Below are positions 8,903-16,092 of a stretch of 36,123 nucleotides of DNA, piece after piece (position 1 is the stretch's first letter; every line of letters begins with the position of its first letter). The position numbers and the translations under genes were made by a program. Source of the stretch: Dehalococcoidia bacterium (GTDB lineage: Bacteria; Chloroflexota; Dehalococcoidia; SZUA-161). The stretch covers positions 1 to 36,123 of the forward strand of contig DUEY01000047.1 of NCBI GenBank assembly GCA_011174795.1. The letters run 5' to 3'. The notes below the pieces were generated by a model. It saw only the letters and a list, made by a program, of their open reading frames with translations, was not told where the DNA came from and did no database searches.

Positions 8903-8931
8903 ATTATAGCAGCTAGGAAAGCGGTTGGCAA
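8903..8931 (-). promoter_or_regulatory. pyr operon promoter
   Basis: On the minus strand TTGCCA (8926-8931) and a perfect TATAAT (8903-8908) are separated by 17 nt. Transcription should begin near 8896, giving a leader of about 120 nt that holds the PyrR motif, leader peptide and terminator. It sits just after the acpS stop codon. Confidence 0.82.
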
Positions 8932-8958
8932 GGGGGTTATTAATTGTTTTTAGAACTA

Positions 8959-9333
8959 TTAAAATGCGCCCTGTGCCGCCGCTATCACCGATGCGATGGC
9001 GTTTTCGCGGGAGTGGGAAAGGCTGATTGCCAGCTCGGTTATACCCAGCCTCCTCGCCCTGCGGCGAGCCCCGCCGTGGAGGTAGACAAGAGGTGCATTG
9101 CGGCGGTTGGGCAGTATTTCAATGTCCCTCCAGGAGATACCTCTTATGCCCGTACCCAGCGCCTTCATCACCGCTTCCTTAGCGGCAAACCGAACGGCCA
9201 GTTCGGGCACGCGGCCGCGGCAGAACTCGAGTTCCGCTTCCGTATATACCCTGCTGAGGAACCTCTGTCCCCAGCGGTCGATGACCCTGCGGACGCGCGC
9301 TATCTCGATTATATCAACACCGACACGATACAT
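8959..9333 (-). CDS. acpS: Holo-[acyl-carrier-protein] synthase
   Basis: About 124 residues, the normal AcpS size. It transfers 4'-phosphopantetheine from CoA to acyl carrier protein. The signatures GVDIIEI (magnesium ligand Asp) near the start and RFAAKEAVMKALGTG near residue 55 are intact, as is the late SLSHSRENAIA block. The ATG at 9333 is preferred over a TTG 36 nt upstream because family members begin close to GVDIIEI. A weak TTTAGG lies upstream. It is followed by the pyr promoter and is probably transcribed on its own from an extended -10 promoter at 9371-9379. Confidence 0.93.
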   Translation of the reverse strand: MYRVGVDIIEIARVRRVIDRWGQRFLSRVYTEAELEFCRGRVPELAVRFAAKEAVMKALGTGIRGISWRDIEILPNRRNAPLVYLHGGARRRARRLGITELAISLSHSRENAIASVIAAAQGAF

Positions 9334-9370
9334 CGTTAAAAACCTAAACCGAAGCGATCGGACAGCCAAG

Positions 9371-9379
9371 AGTATACCA
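9371..9379 (-). promoter_or_regulatory. Candidate extended -10 promoter for acpS
   Basis: The minus strand reads TGGTATACT, an extended -10 element (TGN plus TATACT) about 38 nt before the acpS start codon. No good -35 box is seen, which is acceptable for extended -10 promoters. Confidence 0.45.
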
Positions 9380-9431
9380 CAAGCGGCACGCCTGCACTAT
9401 ATCGTGTTCATAGGTACCTTTTCCCACAGTC

Positions 9432-9491
9432 AAGTTTAATCTTGGTTGATTTTATGTCGTATGCCTGAGAGATCGTGTAGTTCAATCCTCA
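9432..9491 (+). repeat. Imperfect direct repeat, left copy
   Basis: This 60-bp stretch aligns without gaps to 10080-10139: 49 of 60 positions are identical, and 9 of the 11 differences are transitions. Weaker similarity continues for about 30 bp beyond both copies. The two copies bracket the small AT-rich gene at 9687. Each ends about 50 bp before a promoter-like sequence, so the duplication may have included promoter-proximal DNA. It resembles no insertion-sequence end that I recognise. Confidence 0.8.
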
Positions 9492-9537
9492 CCGCTTACC
9501 TCACATATAAAAATAACTATACCATTAAAGGTAGTGT

Positions 9538-9566
9538 TTTACATTACATCACAAGATTGTTATAAT
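9538..9566 (+). promoter_or_regulatory. Promoter of the AT-rich island gene
   Basis: TTTACA (9538-9543) and a perfect TATAAT (9561-9566) with a 17-nt spacer. This would give a leader of about 110 nt before the gene at 9687, an unusually long leader containing two hairpins. Confidence 0.7.
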
Positions 9567-9615
9567 CCAGAAAAATCGGAGTACCCATAAGGGAAAATGC
9601 CGATAAGCTCTGAAA

Positions 9616-9653
9616 GCCAGTTACTGGCAGCGTTAGTATGCAAATACTAACGC
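9616..9653 (+). other. Tandem hairpins in the 5' leader
   Basis: Two perfect stem-loops lie one base apart. The first, 9616-9628, is GCCAG-TTA-CTGGC. The second, 9630-9653, has a 10-bp stem (GCGTTAGTAT / ATACTAACGC) closed by GCAA, a GNRA-type tetraloop. No U-run follows, so a terminator is unlikely. It may be a protein-binding or stabilising RNA structure, a small structured RNA, or a DNA recognition site. Confidence 0.65.
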
Positions 9654-9686
9654 AAACAAAGATGTTTTAAGGATATAATCTCTTTC

Positions 9687-10070
9687 ATGAAGGTAGTAAT
9701 CACAAGAACAAGTGTTGCTGCTGGTGATGATTGTTTTGCACCACATCGAAGAGATATTGACGTATCAGATGAATCATCTATTGAGGAGATTGTAAAATTA
9801 ATCGTAGATTCTGATTATCTTCCATCAATCTGTGGAGGAAAAGCAACTTGGAGTGTCCAATCGAAAAAGATTTTAGCGGTAGTTGCACAGCAATGGAAAC
9901 GACCAAAAATGATTTCTAATATAGAGCTTCTTTATGAATTAGAAGATTTGGATTATTCTGATAGTGTTCTTAGAATCCATTTCAATTATCACGCAGGAAC
10001 AAAACCAGATATAGTATTCAACGTACTTGAAGAAATTGACCAATGTGTAGACATCAATAATGCAAGCTAA
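9687..10070 (+). CDS. Small protein of unknown function in an AT-rich island
   Basis: 127 residues, acidic, with no signal peptide or membrane segment. It is markedly more AT-rich than its neighbours and uses AT-ending codons, which suggests transfer. The N-terminus (MKVVITRTSVAAGDD) leads into a predicted beta strand, then helices with many acidic residues. A central LPSICGGKATWSV stretch and AVVAQQW look like conserved core segments. I do not recognise a named family; the size and acidity would suit an immunity or antitoxin-like protein, but that is speculation. The ribosome-binding site is weak (AAGGA, about 13 nt from the ATG). It has its own promoter and hairpin leader and is flanked by 60-bp direct repeats. 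Confidence 0.75.
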   Translation: MKVVITRTSVAAGDDCFAPHRRDIDVSDESSIEEIVKLIVDSDYLPSICGGKATWSVQSKKILAVVAQQWKRPKMISNIELLYELEDLDYSDSVLRIHFNYHAGTKPDIVFNVLEEIDQCVDINNAS

Positions 10071-10079
10071 CAACTATTG

Positions 10080-10139
10080 AAGTTTAGTCTTGGTTGACTC
10101 TATGTCATATGTTCCCGAGATCGTATAGTTCAGTCCTCA
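10080..10139 (+). repeat. Imperfect direct repeat, right copy
   Basis: Partner of 9432-9491 (49/60 identical, no gaps), starting 9 bp after the stop codon of the unknown gene. The distance between copies is 648 bp. The remaining stretch to 10285 holds the promoter at 10192-10220 and nothing else I can identify. Confidence 0.8.
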
Positions 10140-10191
10140 TCCCTTTCCTTACCACCAACCACAATTAAGCTGTACCGCTCCCACAGCTATA

Positions 10192-10220
10192 TTGACTTTA
10201 AAATAGTTTATTGCTAGACT
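10192..10220 (+). promoter_or_regulatory. Candidate promoter of the CoA-transferase cluster
   Basis: TTGACT (10192-10197) and TAGACT (10215-10220) are spaced by 17 nt, about 65 nt before the first CoA-transferase start. The -35 is close to consensus and the -10 matches at four of six positions. Confidence 0.5.
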
Positions 10221-10285
10221 TTCGCAGGAATCCCGAGTAAAGCGACTTATCACCGTTAGACTCAATACGTAAAAAGGGGTAAGAG

Positions 10286-11518
10286 ATGCCAGGGAAGAAT
10301 AAATCAGACGGATTCATTCCTCGATATCGGGTGTTGGACCTGGCCGATGAGAAGGGTGCCTACTGCGGCAAGCTTCTCGGCGACCTCGGAGCCGATGTAA
10401 TCAAGGTTGAGCCCCCGGGAGGGGACAGGACAAGGTTCCGGGGTCCTTTTCATAAGAACGAGGTCCACCCTGAGAAAAGCCTGCACTTCCTCTACTTCAA
10501 CACCAGCAAGGGTTCGATCACGCTGGATATCGAGGACAGCACGGGCCAGTCTATATTTAAAAAGCTGGTCGAGAAAGCGGACGTGGTGGTAGAGAGCTTC
10601 CCCGTAGGTTATCTTGACAGCCTCGGTCTGGGCTATCGCGCACTGCGGAAGATCAATCCCCGGCTGGTGATGACCTCCATCACGCCGTACGGGCAGAGCG
10701 GGCCCCAGAGCGGGTACAAGGCTGCCGATATCAACATCCTGGCCATGAGCGGCTACATGCAGCTTATCGGAGAGCCCGACCAGCCGCCGATGATGCTCGG
10801 CGGCGAGCAGACATTCTATCCCGCGGCACAGTACGCAACAGCCGGCACGTTAGCCGCGCTGTTCTACCGGGATGCCTCCTCAGGCAGGGGACAGCACGTA
10901 GATGTGCCGATGCAGGAGGCAATGATAACCTTCTACCACGAGCAGATGCCGGTAGCGATGTGGGAAAAGGACAAGGAGAACGTATCACGTGTCGGTGTGA
11001 TGGATGCCATGGTCACGCCCTGCGGGCTGTATCCCTGCAAGGACGGCTGGATTTCGATGTGCATTGTAACTCCCCAGGAATGGGAGGGGCTGTCACAGTG
11101 GATATACGAGGTCACCGGCAACGAGGAAATCCTGAAAGAGGAGTACAAGGGCGGGCTCATTGCACGCATGCCGGTGCGCGATATGGTTAACGTTCTGGTA
11201 ATAGAGTTCACCGACAAGCTCACGGCAAGGGAGCTCTTCCTCGAAGGTCAGAAGCGCAGGCTGGTGGTAATGCCGGTAAACGACGTGCCTTCCCTGCTCG
11301 AAGATGCGCAGCTTAACTCGCGCGGCTTCTGGGTAGAGCTCGACCATCCCGTAGTGGGTAAGATGAAGTACCCCAAAGGCGCGCTCTACAGCGACGCCAT
11401 CGGTGCTCCTCGCAGTGCAGCTCCGCTGCTGGGCGCGGACAACGAGAGAATCTATTGTAACGAGCTGGGATACTCCAGGGAAGACCTAGCGGTGCTGCGC
11501 ACTACAGGCGTTATCTAA
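10286..11518 (+). CDS. CaiB/BaiF family III CoA-transferase paralogue lacking the catalytic Asp
   Basis: 410 residues, the normal length for class III CoA-transferases, which move CoA between acyl-CoA and a free carboxylic acid. The N-terminal fold (VLDLADEKGAYCGKLLGDLGADVIKVEPPGGD) and the GRGQHVDVPM block are clear. An ungapped comparison of PPMMLGGEQTFYPAA with the common family pattern, where Asp is followed by L-T-x-G, places Phe177 at the catalytic Asp position. The protein may thus be non-catalytic by itself. The next gene, 39 nt downstream, is a paralogue with that Asp in place, so the two probably form a hetero-oligomer. GGGG lies before the ATG. Substrate unknown; the context suggests an unusual carboxylic acid. 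Confidence 0.88.
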   Translation: MPGKNKSDGFIPRYRVLDLADEKGAYCGKLLGDLGADVIKVEPPGGDRTRFRGPFHKNEVHPEKSLHFLYFNTSKGSITLDIEDSTGQSIFKKLVEKADVVVESFPVGYLDSLGLGYRALRKINPRLVMTSITPYGQSGPQSGYKAADINILAMSGYMQLIGEPDQPPMMLGGEQTFYPAAQYATAGTLAALFYRDASSGRGQHVDVPMQEAMITFYHEQMPVAMWEKDKENVSRVGVMDAMVTPCGLYPCKDGWISMCIVTPQEWEGLSQWIYEVTGNEEILKEEYKGGLIARMPVRDMVNVLVIEFTDKLTARELFLEGQKRRLVVMPVNDVPSLLEDAQLNSRGFWVELDHPVVGKMKYPKGALYSDAIGAPRSAAPLLGADNERIYCNELGYSREDLAVLRTTGVI

Positions 11519-11557
11519 CCCCCCAGACAACGTGTGAATGAAAGGAAGGATAGGGCT

Positions 11558-12781
11558 ATGGCAAAGAAACCTCTTCAAGGCATCAGAGTCATAGAGTTCG
11601 GTCTGTACATAGCACTGCCCCTGGCTACGCGCCTGCTTGCCTCCATGGGGGCAGAGGTTATCAAGGTCGAGACCCTGACATCACTCGACATGTCATGGTT
11701 CGGCCCCATCTACGCACCCGGGGCGCTTCAGCTCGAGTACCGGCCACTCAAGCGCAATGTCACCCTCGACGTGCGTCAGCCCAGGGGCAAGGAGATAATG
11801 GAGGAGTTGCTCAAGAAGAGCGACGTATACATTACCAACCTCGGCGAGGGAGCTCTGACCAAGTACGGTCTGACCTTCGACCATGTTCGGTCGCTGAAGA
11901 AGGACCTGATAGTGCTGTGGCAGACGGGCCTAGGAAGCACAGGACCCTATGGAGGCTACAAGGCGTACGGCAGGCTGATGCAGCACGCCTGCGCCGTGTC
12001 CACCATAAGCGGAACGCCCGACAGCCTCGGCGTAGCCAACGTCTCCTACTCCGATTACCACACTTCGGTGTTCAACGCGATGGCGATAATAGGGGCGCTG
12101 GAGAGACGCCGCCGCACCGGCGAGGGCTGCTTCATCGAGTGCCCGATATACGAGTCCGGCGTTGTCACCGTCGGTCCCGCCTTCCTGGACTACCAGGTAA
12201 ATAAGGTGATACCGGAGCGGAGGGAGAACAGGCACCGCTTCTTCGCCCCCCACGGCGCATATCCCTGTAAAGGTACGGACAGGTGGTGTACCATCGCCGT
12301 GACCAACGAGGAGGAATGGAAAGCCTTCTGCGGCGTTATCGGCAACCCCGCGTGGACGAAATCACCGCAGTTCGCCACCGCTGCCGACAGGGTAAAGAAT
12401 GCCAAGGAGCTGGACCGCCTGGTCGGGGAGTGGACCTCGAAGCGCAACGCCCACCAGGTGATGGAGAGGATGCAAAAGGCGGGTGTGCCGGCGGGAATCG
12501 TGTCCAAGGGGGAGGACCTCGCCAACAGCGAGCACCTGAAGAGCCACGAATTTTATAAGCATACCGAGTACTATGCTGCCGACTTCAACGCGCCCGGCGT
12601 GAAATGGCCCGTAGCCGGGACATCGCCAGTCTTCTCAGAGCCGATCTACTTCTCGGAGACACCTGTTATGTTCGGCCCCATGCACAAGGTGGGGCAGGAC
12701 AACAACTATGTCTACGGCAAGCTGCTGGGCATGTCGAAGGAGGAGATTAAGAAACTGACAAAAGAGGGCGTGTTCGCCTAG
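11558..12781 (+). CDS. CaiB/BaiF family III CoA-transferase with catalytic Asp
   Basis: About 407 residues, family III CoA-transferase. The N-terminus (GIRVIEFGLYIALPLATRLLASMGAEVIKVE) is typical. Asp166 in NVSYSDYHTSVFNAMA aligns without gaps with the catalytic Asp that forms the acyl-anhydride and glutamyl/aspartyl-CoA intermediates in this family. The ATG at 11558 is chosen because AAGGA lies 7 nt upstream; an in-frame GTG at 11534 has no better signal. It is adjacent to the paralogue that lacks the Asp, and the pair resembles two-subunit CoA-transferases such as BbsEF of toluene degradation. It is followed by a palindromic repeat and an amidohydrolase-like gene. The physiological acid and CoA donor cannot be read from sequence. 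Confidence 0.9.
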   Translation: MAKKPLQGIRVIEFGLYIALPLATRLLASMGAEVIKVETLTSLDMSWFGPIYAPGALQLEYRPLKRNVTLDVRQPRGKEIMEELLKKSDVYITNLGEGALTKYGLTFDHVRSLKKDLIVLWQTGLGSTGPYGGYKAYGRLMQHACAVSTISGTPDSLGVANVSYSDYHTSVFNAMAIIGALERRRRTGEGCFIECPIYESGVVTVGPAFLDYQVNKVIPERRENRHRFFAPHGAYPCKGTDRWCTIAVTNEEEWKAFCGVIGNPAWTKSPQFATAADRVKNAKELDRLVGEWTSKRNAHQVMERMQKAGVPAGIVSKGEDLANSEHLKSHEFYKHTEYYAADFNAPGVKWPVAGTSPVFSEPIYFSETPVMFGPMHKVGQDNNYVYGKLLGMSKEEIKKLTKEGVFA

Positions 12782-12819
12782 GTACCACCAGCGAATGATA
12801 TGAACTGATATAACATATG

Positions 12820-12878
12820 CCGTTCGTGGTGAGCCCGTCGAACCATGGACGGCCCTTCGACAAGCTCAGGGCGAACGG
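12820..12878. repeat. Intergenic palindromic repeat (REP/MITE-like)
   Basis: The 59-bp element begins CCGTTCGTGGTGAGC and ends GCTCAGGGCGAACGG, so its ends are inverted copies of CCGTTCG/CGAACGG. The inner part (CCCGTCGAA... / TTCGACAAG) also pairs partly. It lies between the second CoA-transferase and the amidohydrolase gene, upstream of that gene's ribosome-binding site. A related start (CCGCTCGTGGTGAGC) occurs near 34493. It looks like a dispersed non-autonomous repeat, not a terminator. Confidence 0.7.
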
Positions 12879-12906
12879 GTTAAAATTTATCAAGGAGGAT
12901 ACCTAA

Positions 12907-13803
12907 ATGGCTACGAAGCGCTTGACCAACCCCAAAGCTATTGACATGGAGTGCCTGATGAGCACCAAGGAAGGCGCGGTGAGCAGAGACCCCGCGATGA
13001 TTGAGGCTCTTCAGGAATACTTCAAGACTTCAGGAATGCGGATAAAGACCGAAGACGAACAGGCGCAAGACTGGAGAGATGCTGGTGTACAGGTGGTGAT
13101 TCTCACCGCAACAGGCAAGCCCTTCGGCTTCACCGAGTTCGAGCAGATAAAGGAAAGGCATAACTATATCGGTCAGCTTAAGAAGGATTATCCCGACGTC
13201 GTTCTGGGATTCTGGGTCGGCCTTCCCCTCGACTGGGGCGTCTGGACAGCGCTCAAGGAACTGGAGAGGTGTATCAAAGACCTGGGTAGCTACGGTGTAT
13301 TCGTCTCAGGTATGGCCGGGGTTCCGGCGAACGACAAGACGTGGTGGCCTTTCTACGAGATGTGCCAGGAGGCACAGGTCCCCATCAAGATTACAGTAGG
13401 CGCAACCGCCGGAGGCGCCGGTCAGGGCGGCGGTATGGGCATACGCCTTGCCACCGAGAACCCGATACCCAACGTGGACGACGTCGCCGCGGCATTTCCC
13501 GGCCTGAATATTATCGGGCATCACTATCCCTGGCCCTTCATCGAAGAGATGACAGCGGTCATGATACACAAGGACAACGTATACTGCGAGGTGCACGGCT
13601 GGCGGCCTAAGTACCATCATGAGCTGTTCAAGCGAGAACTGAACACCCGCGTCAGGGACAAGATAATGTTCGGCTCTGACTACCCCTTCTTCCAGTACCA
13701 GATACTCTTCGGAGACTGGGAGGCGGAGACGTACGGCATCAAGCCGGAGGTTCTACAGAACGTCTATCTCAATACGGCGCGGAAAGTGTTAAAATTAAAA
13801 TAG
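12907..13803 (+). CDS. Amidohydrolase-2-like protein with altered metal site
   Basis: 298 residues, TIM-barrel amidohydrolase-related protein (COG2159 type; relatives are decarboxylases and hydrolases of aromatic or cyclic acids). Recognisable late motifs are IIGHHYPWPF (His) and KIMFGSDYPFF (Asp), followed by the typical NVYLNTARKVLKL end. At the N-terminus, where the family has D-x-H-x-H, the sequence reads AIDMECLMS, so both His ligands appear replaced by Glu and Leu. Metal use may be altered or lost. A strong ribosome-binding site (AAGGAGGA) precedes the ATG. It lies between CoA-transferases and acyl-CoA dehydrogenases on the same strand, and so likely acts in the same catabolic route. 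Confidence 0.82.
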   Translation: MATKRLTNPKAIDMECLMSTKEGAVSRDPAMIEALQEYFKTSGMRIKTEDEQAQDWRDAGVQVVILTATGKPFGFTEFEQIKERHNYIGQLKKDYPDVVLGFWVGLPLDWGVWTALKELERCIKDLGSYGVFVSGMAGVPANDKTWWPFYEMCQEAQVPIKITVGATAGGAGQGGGMGIRLATENPIPNVDDVAAAFPGLNIIGHHYPWPFIEEMTAVMIHKDNVYCEVHGWRPKYHHELFKRELNTRVRDKIMFGSDYPFFQYQILFGDWEAETYGIKPEVLQNVYLNTARKVLKLK

Positions 13804-13847
13804 AGCATTACCAAGTCATATAACTCCTGGAAACGGAGGCATTTCAC

Positions 13848-15020
13848 ATGGAGTTCAGTTTTACCCCTGAGCAGGAGCGCCTGCGGCGGGAAGTGCGGGA
13901 GTTTCTGCAGAAAACGGTGACGGATGAGAGCAGGCTGGATTTCAGGTTCGACCGACCGTACTGCCCCGATACCTGGAAGGTGCTGCGCGGTTTGGGGGAA
14001 CATGGCTGGCTCTGTCCTCTATGGCCAAAGGAATGGGGCGGGATACATGCTACGCCTCTGGACAACTATGTCATCCAAGAAGAACTGGCATACGCATATG
14101 CTCCCGCGCCATTCGCTGTGATTAGTGCCATGGTTGTGGGTCCCACGCTCCTGCTCCACGGCAGCGACGAGCAAAAGAAGAAATTCCTGCCCATGATAGC
14201 CCGCGGCGAAGTCGAGTTCTCCATGGGCTATACAGAGCCTCAGTCAGGCTCGGACCTCGCTTCGCTGGCTCTAAAAGCTGAGGACAAGGGCGACTACTAT
14301 CTGCTCAACGGCCAGAAGATGTTCAGCACCAAGGCTGACTTCGCCGAATATGGCTGGGTGGCAGTGAGAACCGACGCTGAGAACCCCAAGAAACACAAGG
14401 GTATTTCGCTGCTGATTATCGACTTGAAGAATACGCCTGGTGTCACCATCCGCCCTATCTATAGCATGAGCGGCTATCACTCCAACGAGGTCTTCTATGA
14501 CGACGTCCGTGTCCCCAAGGAGAACCTTGTCGGTGAAGAGAATCAGGGCTTCTATATTATCGGGGCAGCTCTGCTTTTCGAGCGGGCTGTTACAATCAGC
14601 GGGTTTCACCGCCCTCTTGAGGAACTGGTGGAGTACGTCAAGAATACAAAACGGCATGGGAAGCCGCTGTCAGAGGACCCACTCATCAGGCGCAAGCTGG
14701 CTGACATCGAGATGAAGTTTGCCGTAACCGGGGCGATCTCGCGCCGTCTCTGCTGGATGCAGGAGAAGAAGCTGTTTGCTCTGACCGAGACCGCAATGTC
14801 CAAGTTGCTCAGTACCGAGATAGTCTACGATATGGCGAACGCAGGTATGCAGATAATGGGCCCCTATGGCGAACTGGCGTCCGACTCCAAATATGCAGAG
14901 TTGCATGGATGGTTTGCCCATATCTACCAGGAGTCTCCACACTACAAGATCGCCGGCGGAACTTCTGAGATTCAAAGGCAGATTATCTCTACCAGAGGGC
15001 TAGGGCTTCCCAGGGGTTAG
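13848..15020 (+). CDS. Acyl-CoA dehydrogenase, alpha-type (GTSEIQR) subunit
   Basis: 390-residue FAD enzyme introducing an alpha-beta double bond into an acyl-CoA. The family blocks are present: helical N-terminus (MEFSFTPEQERLRREV), YTEPQSGSDL near residue 127, the beta-barrel FYDDVRVPKENLVGE, and the C-terminal AGGTSEIQRQII. The residue at the position of MCAD Glu376 is Gly, so the catalytic base must come from elsewhere, as in several FadE-type heteromers. AACGGAGG precedes the ATG. It resembles the protein at 31772 (shared GTSEIQR ending, GLGLPR C-terminus). Its likely partner is the acyl-CoA dehydrogenase at 16093, beyond the activase gene. Substrate unknown. Confidence 0.92.
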   Translation: MEFSFTPEQERLRREVREFLQKTVTDESRLDFRFDRPYCPDTWKVLRGLGEHGWLCPLWPKEWGGIHATPLDNYVIQEELAYAYAPAPFAVISAMVVGPTLLLHGSDEQKKKFLPMIARGEVEFSMGYTEPQSGSDLASLALKAEDKGDYYLLNGQKMFSTKADFAEYGWVAVRTDAENPKKHKGISLLIIDLKNTPGVTIRPIYSMSGYHSNEVFYDDVRVPKENLVGEENQGFYIIGAALLFERAVTISGFHRPLEELVEYVKNTKRHGKPLSEDPLIRRKLADIEMKFAVTGAISRRLCWMQEKKLFALTETAMSKLLSTEIVYDMANAGMQIMGPYGELASDSKYAELHGWFAHIYQESPHYKIAGGTSEIQRQIISTRGLGLPRG

Positions 15021-15063
15021 TTCCTATTAACAGCTAAGCCCTCTATCCACAACATGGAGAAAT

Positions 15064-16029
15064 TTGGCATCTATGGTCACTCTGAGAGGTTTGCCTTTGA
15101 GTAGTCCCAGAAGCAGGAAAAAGAACGAAATTAAGGGCTGCGTTTTTAATATAGAGCGATTCGCCATACGCGATGGGCCGGGAATCAGAACCACCGTTTT
15201 TTTCAAGGGCTGCCCGCTTCGATGCCTCTGGTGCAGCAACCCGGAATCGTTCCAGCCCTCCCCACAGCTTTTCTACTTCGAACACCTGTGCCAGCAATGT
15301 TATCGTTGTGTTGACGCATGCCCTAACAAGGCCACCTCGGTAAACCCAGAGGGCGGTATAGAGATAGCTAGAAACCTATGCAAGGCTTGTGGCAAGTGCG
15401 TTGAGGTATGTCCCACCAAGGCCAGAGACATAAGCGGGATGATTATGACCGTTGACGAAGTGATGGAGGAAGTGAAGAAGGACATGCTGTTCTATCAAAA
15501 CTCAGGCGGCGGAGTTACCGCCTCAGGAGGCGAGCCGACGCACCAGCCTGAGTTCCTCCAGCGTCTCTTCGAGAGGTGTCATGAGTCAGCAATCCATACG
15601 TGCCTGGATACCTGCGGATTCGTGAAATCCAAGGTGCTGCAGAAGATACTGGCGTATACCGACCTAGTTCTCTACGATATAAAACATATGGACCCGGTGC
15701 AGCATAAGAAGCTAACCGGTGTAGACAACGGCATCATATTGGAAAACGCCAGAATGATCGCCACTCAAGGAAAGCCAATGATTGTAAGGGTGCCCTTGAT
15801 ACCACGGCACAACGACTCGGAGCAGAATATCAAAGCACTGGCCGGGTTTATGGCTGATCTTAAACTGAAAAAAATAGACCTTCTCCCCTACCACGCACTT
15901 GGCAAGGCGAAATACGAAAGATTGGGTCTGGAATACAAACTAAGCAAGCTCAAGCCACATAAAAGCAAGGAGATAGAAGCGATTAAGACCGCTCTGGAGT
16001 CCTACGGTCTGGAAGTCGGGGTAGGCTGA
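15064..16029 (+). CDS. Glycyl-radical enzyme activating protein (radical SAM)
   Basis: About 321 residues. It has the activase signature GPGIRTTVFFKGCPLRCLWC with SAM-cluster Cys50, Cys54 and Cys57. Next come two ferredoxin-like [4Fe-4S] motifs: Cys76, 79, 82, 86 and Cys106, 109, 112, 116. The SAM-binding SGGEPTHQPEF follows. Activases of this kind (BssD, HpdC, CutD, GD-AE) place the glycyl radical on a partner enzyme anaerobically. No glycyl-radical enzyme is in this window. The start is uncertain: TTG at 15064 has GGAG only 4 nt away, and ATG at 15073 is an alternative. It sits 43 nt after one acyl-CoA dehydrogenase and 63 nt before another, suggesting an anaerobic route. Confidence 0.9.
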   Translation: MASMVTLRGLPLSSPRSRKKNEIKGCVFNIERFAIRDGPGIRTTVFFKGCPLRCLWCSNPESFQPSPQLFYFEHLCQQCYRCVDACPNKATSVNPEGGIEIARNLCKACGKCVEVCPTKARDISGMIMTVDEVMEEVKKDMLFYQNSGGGVTASGGEPTHQPEFLQRLFERCHESAIHTCLDTCGFVKSKVLQKILAYTDLVLYDIKHMDPVQHKKLTGVDNGIILENARMIATQGKPMIVRVPLIPRHNDSEQNIKALAGFMADLKLKKIDLLPYHALGKAKYERLGLEYKLSKLKPHKSKEIEAIKTALESYGLEVGVG

Positions 16030-16092
16030 CCTTCCACCCCGCGTGAGCGATTCCGGTTGATTACGGTTTCTGACGACAAAAAGGAGGAGAGC

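Noticed and set aside
9432-10139. Diversity-generating retroelement, retron or insertion sequence at the AT-rich island
   Set aside because: No reverse transcriptase, transposase or template/variable repeat signature is present; the repeat differences are not biased to adenines.
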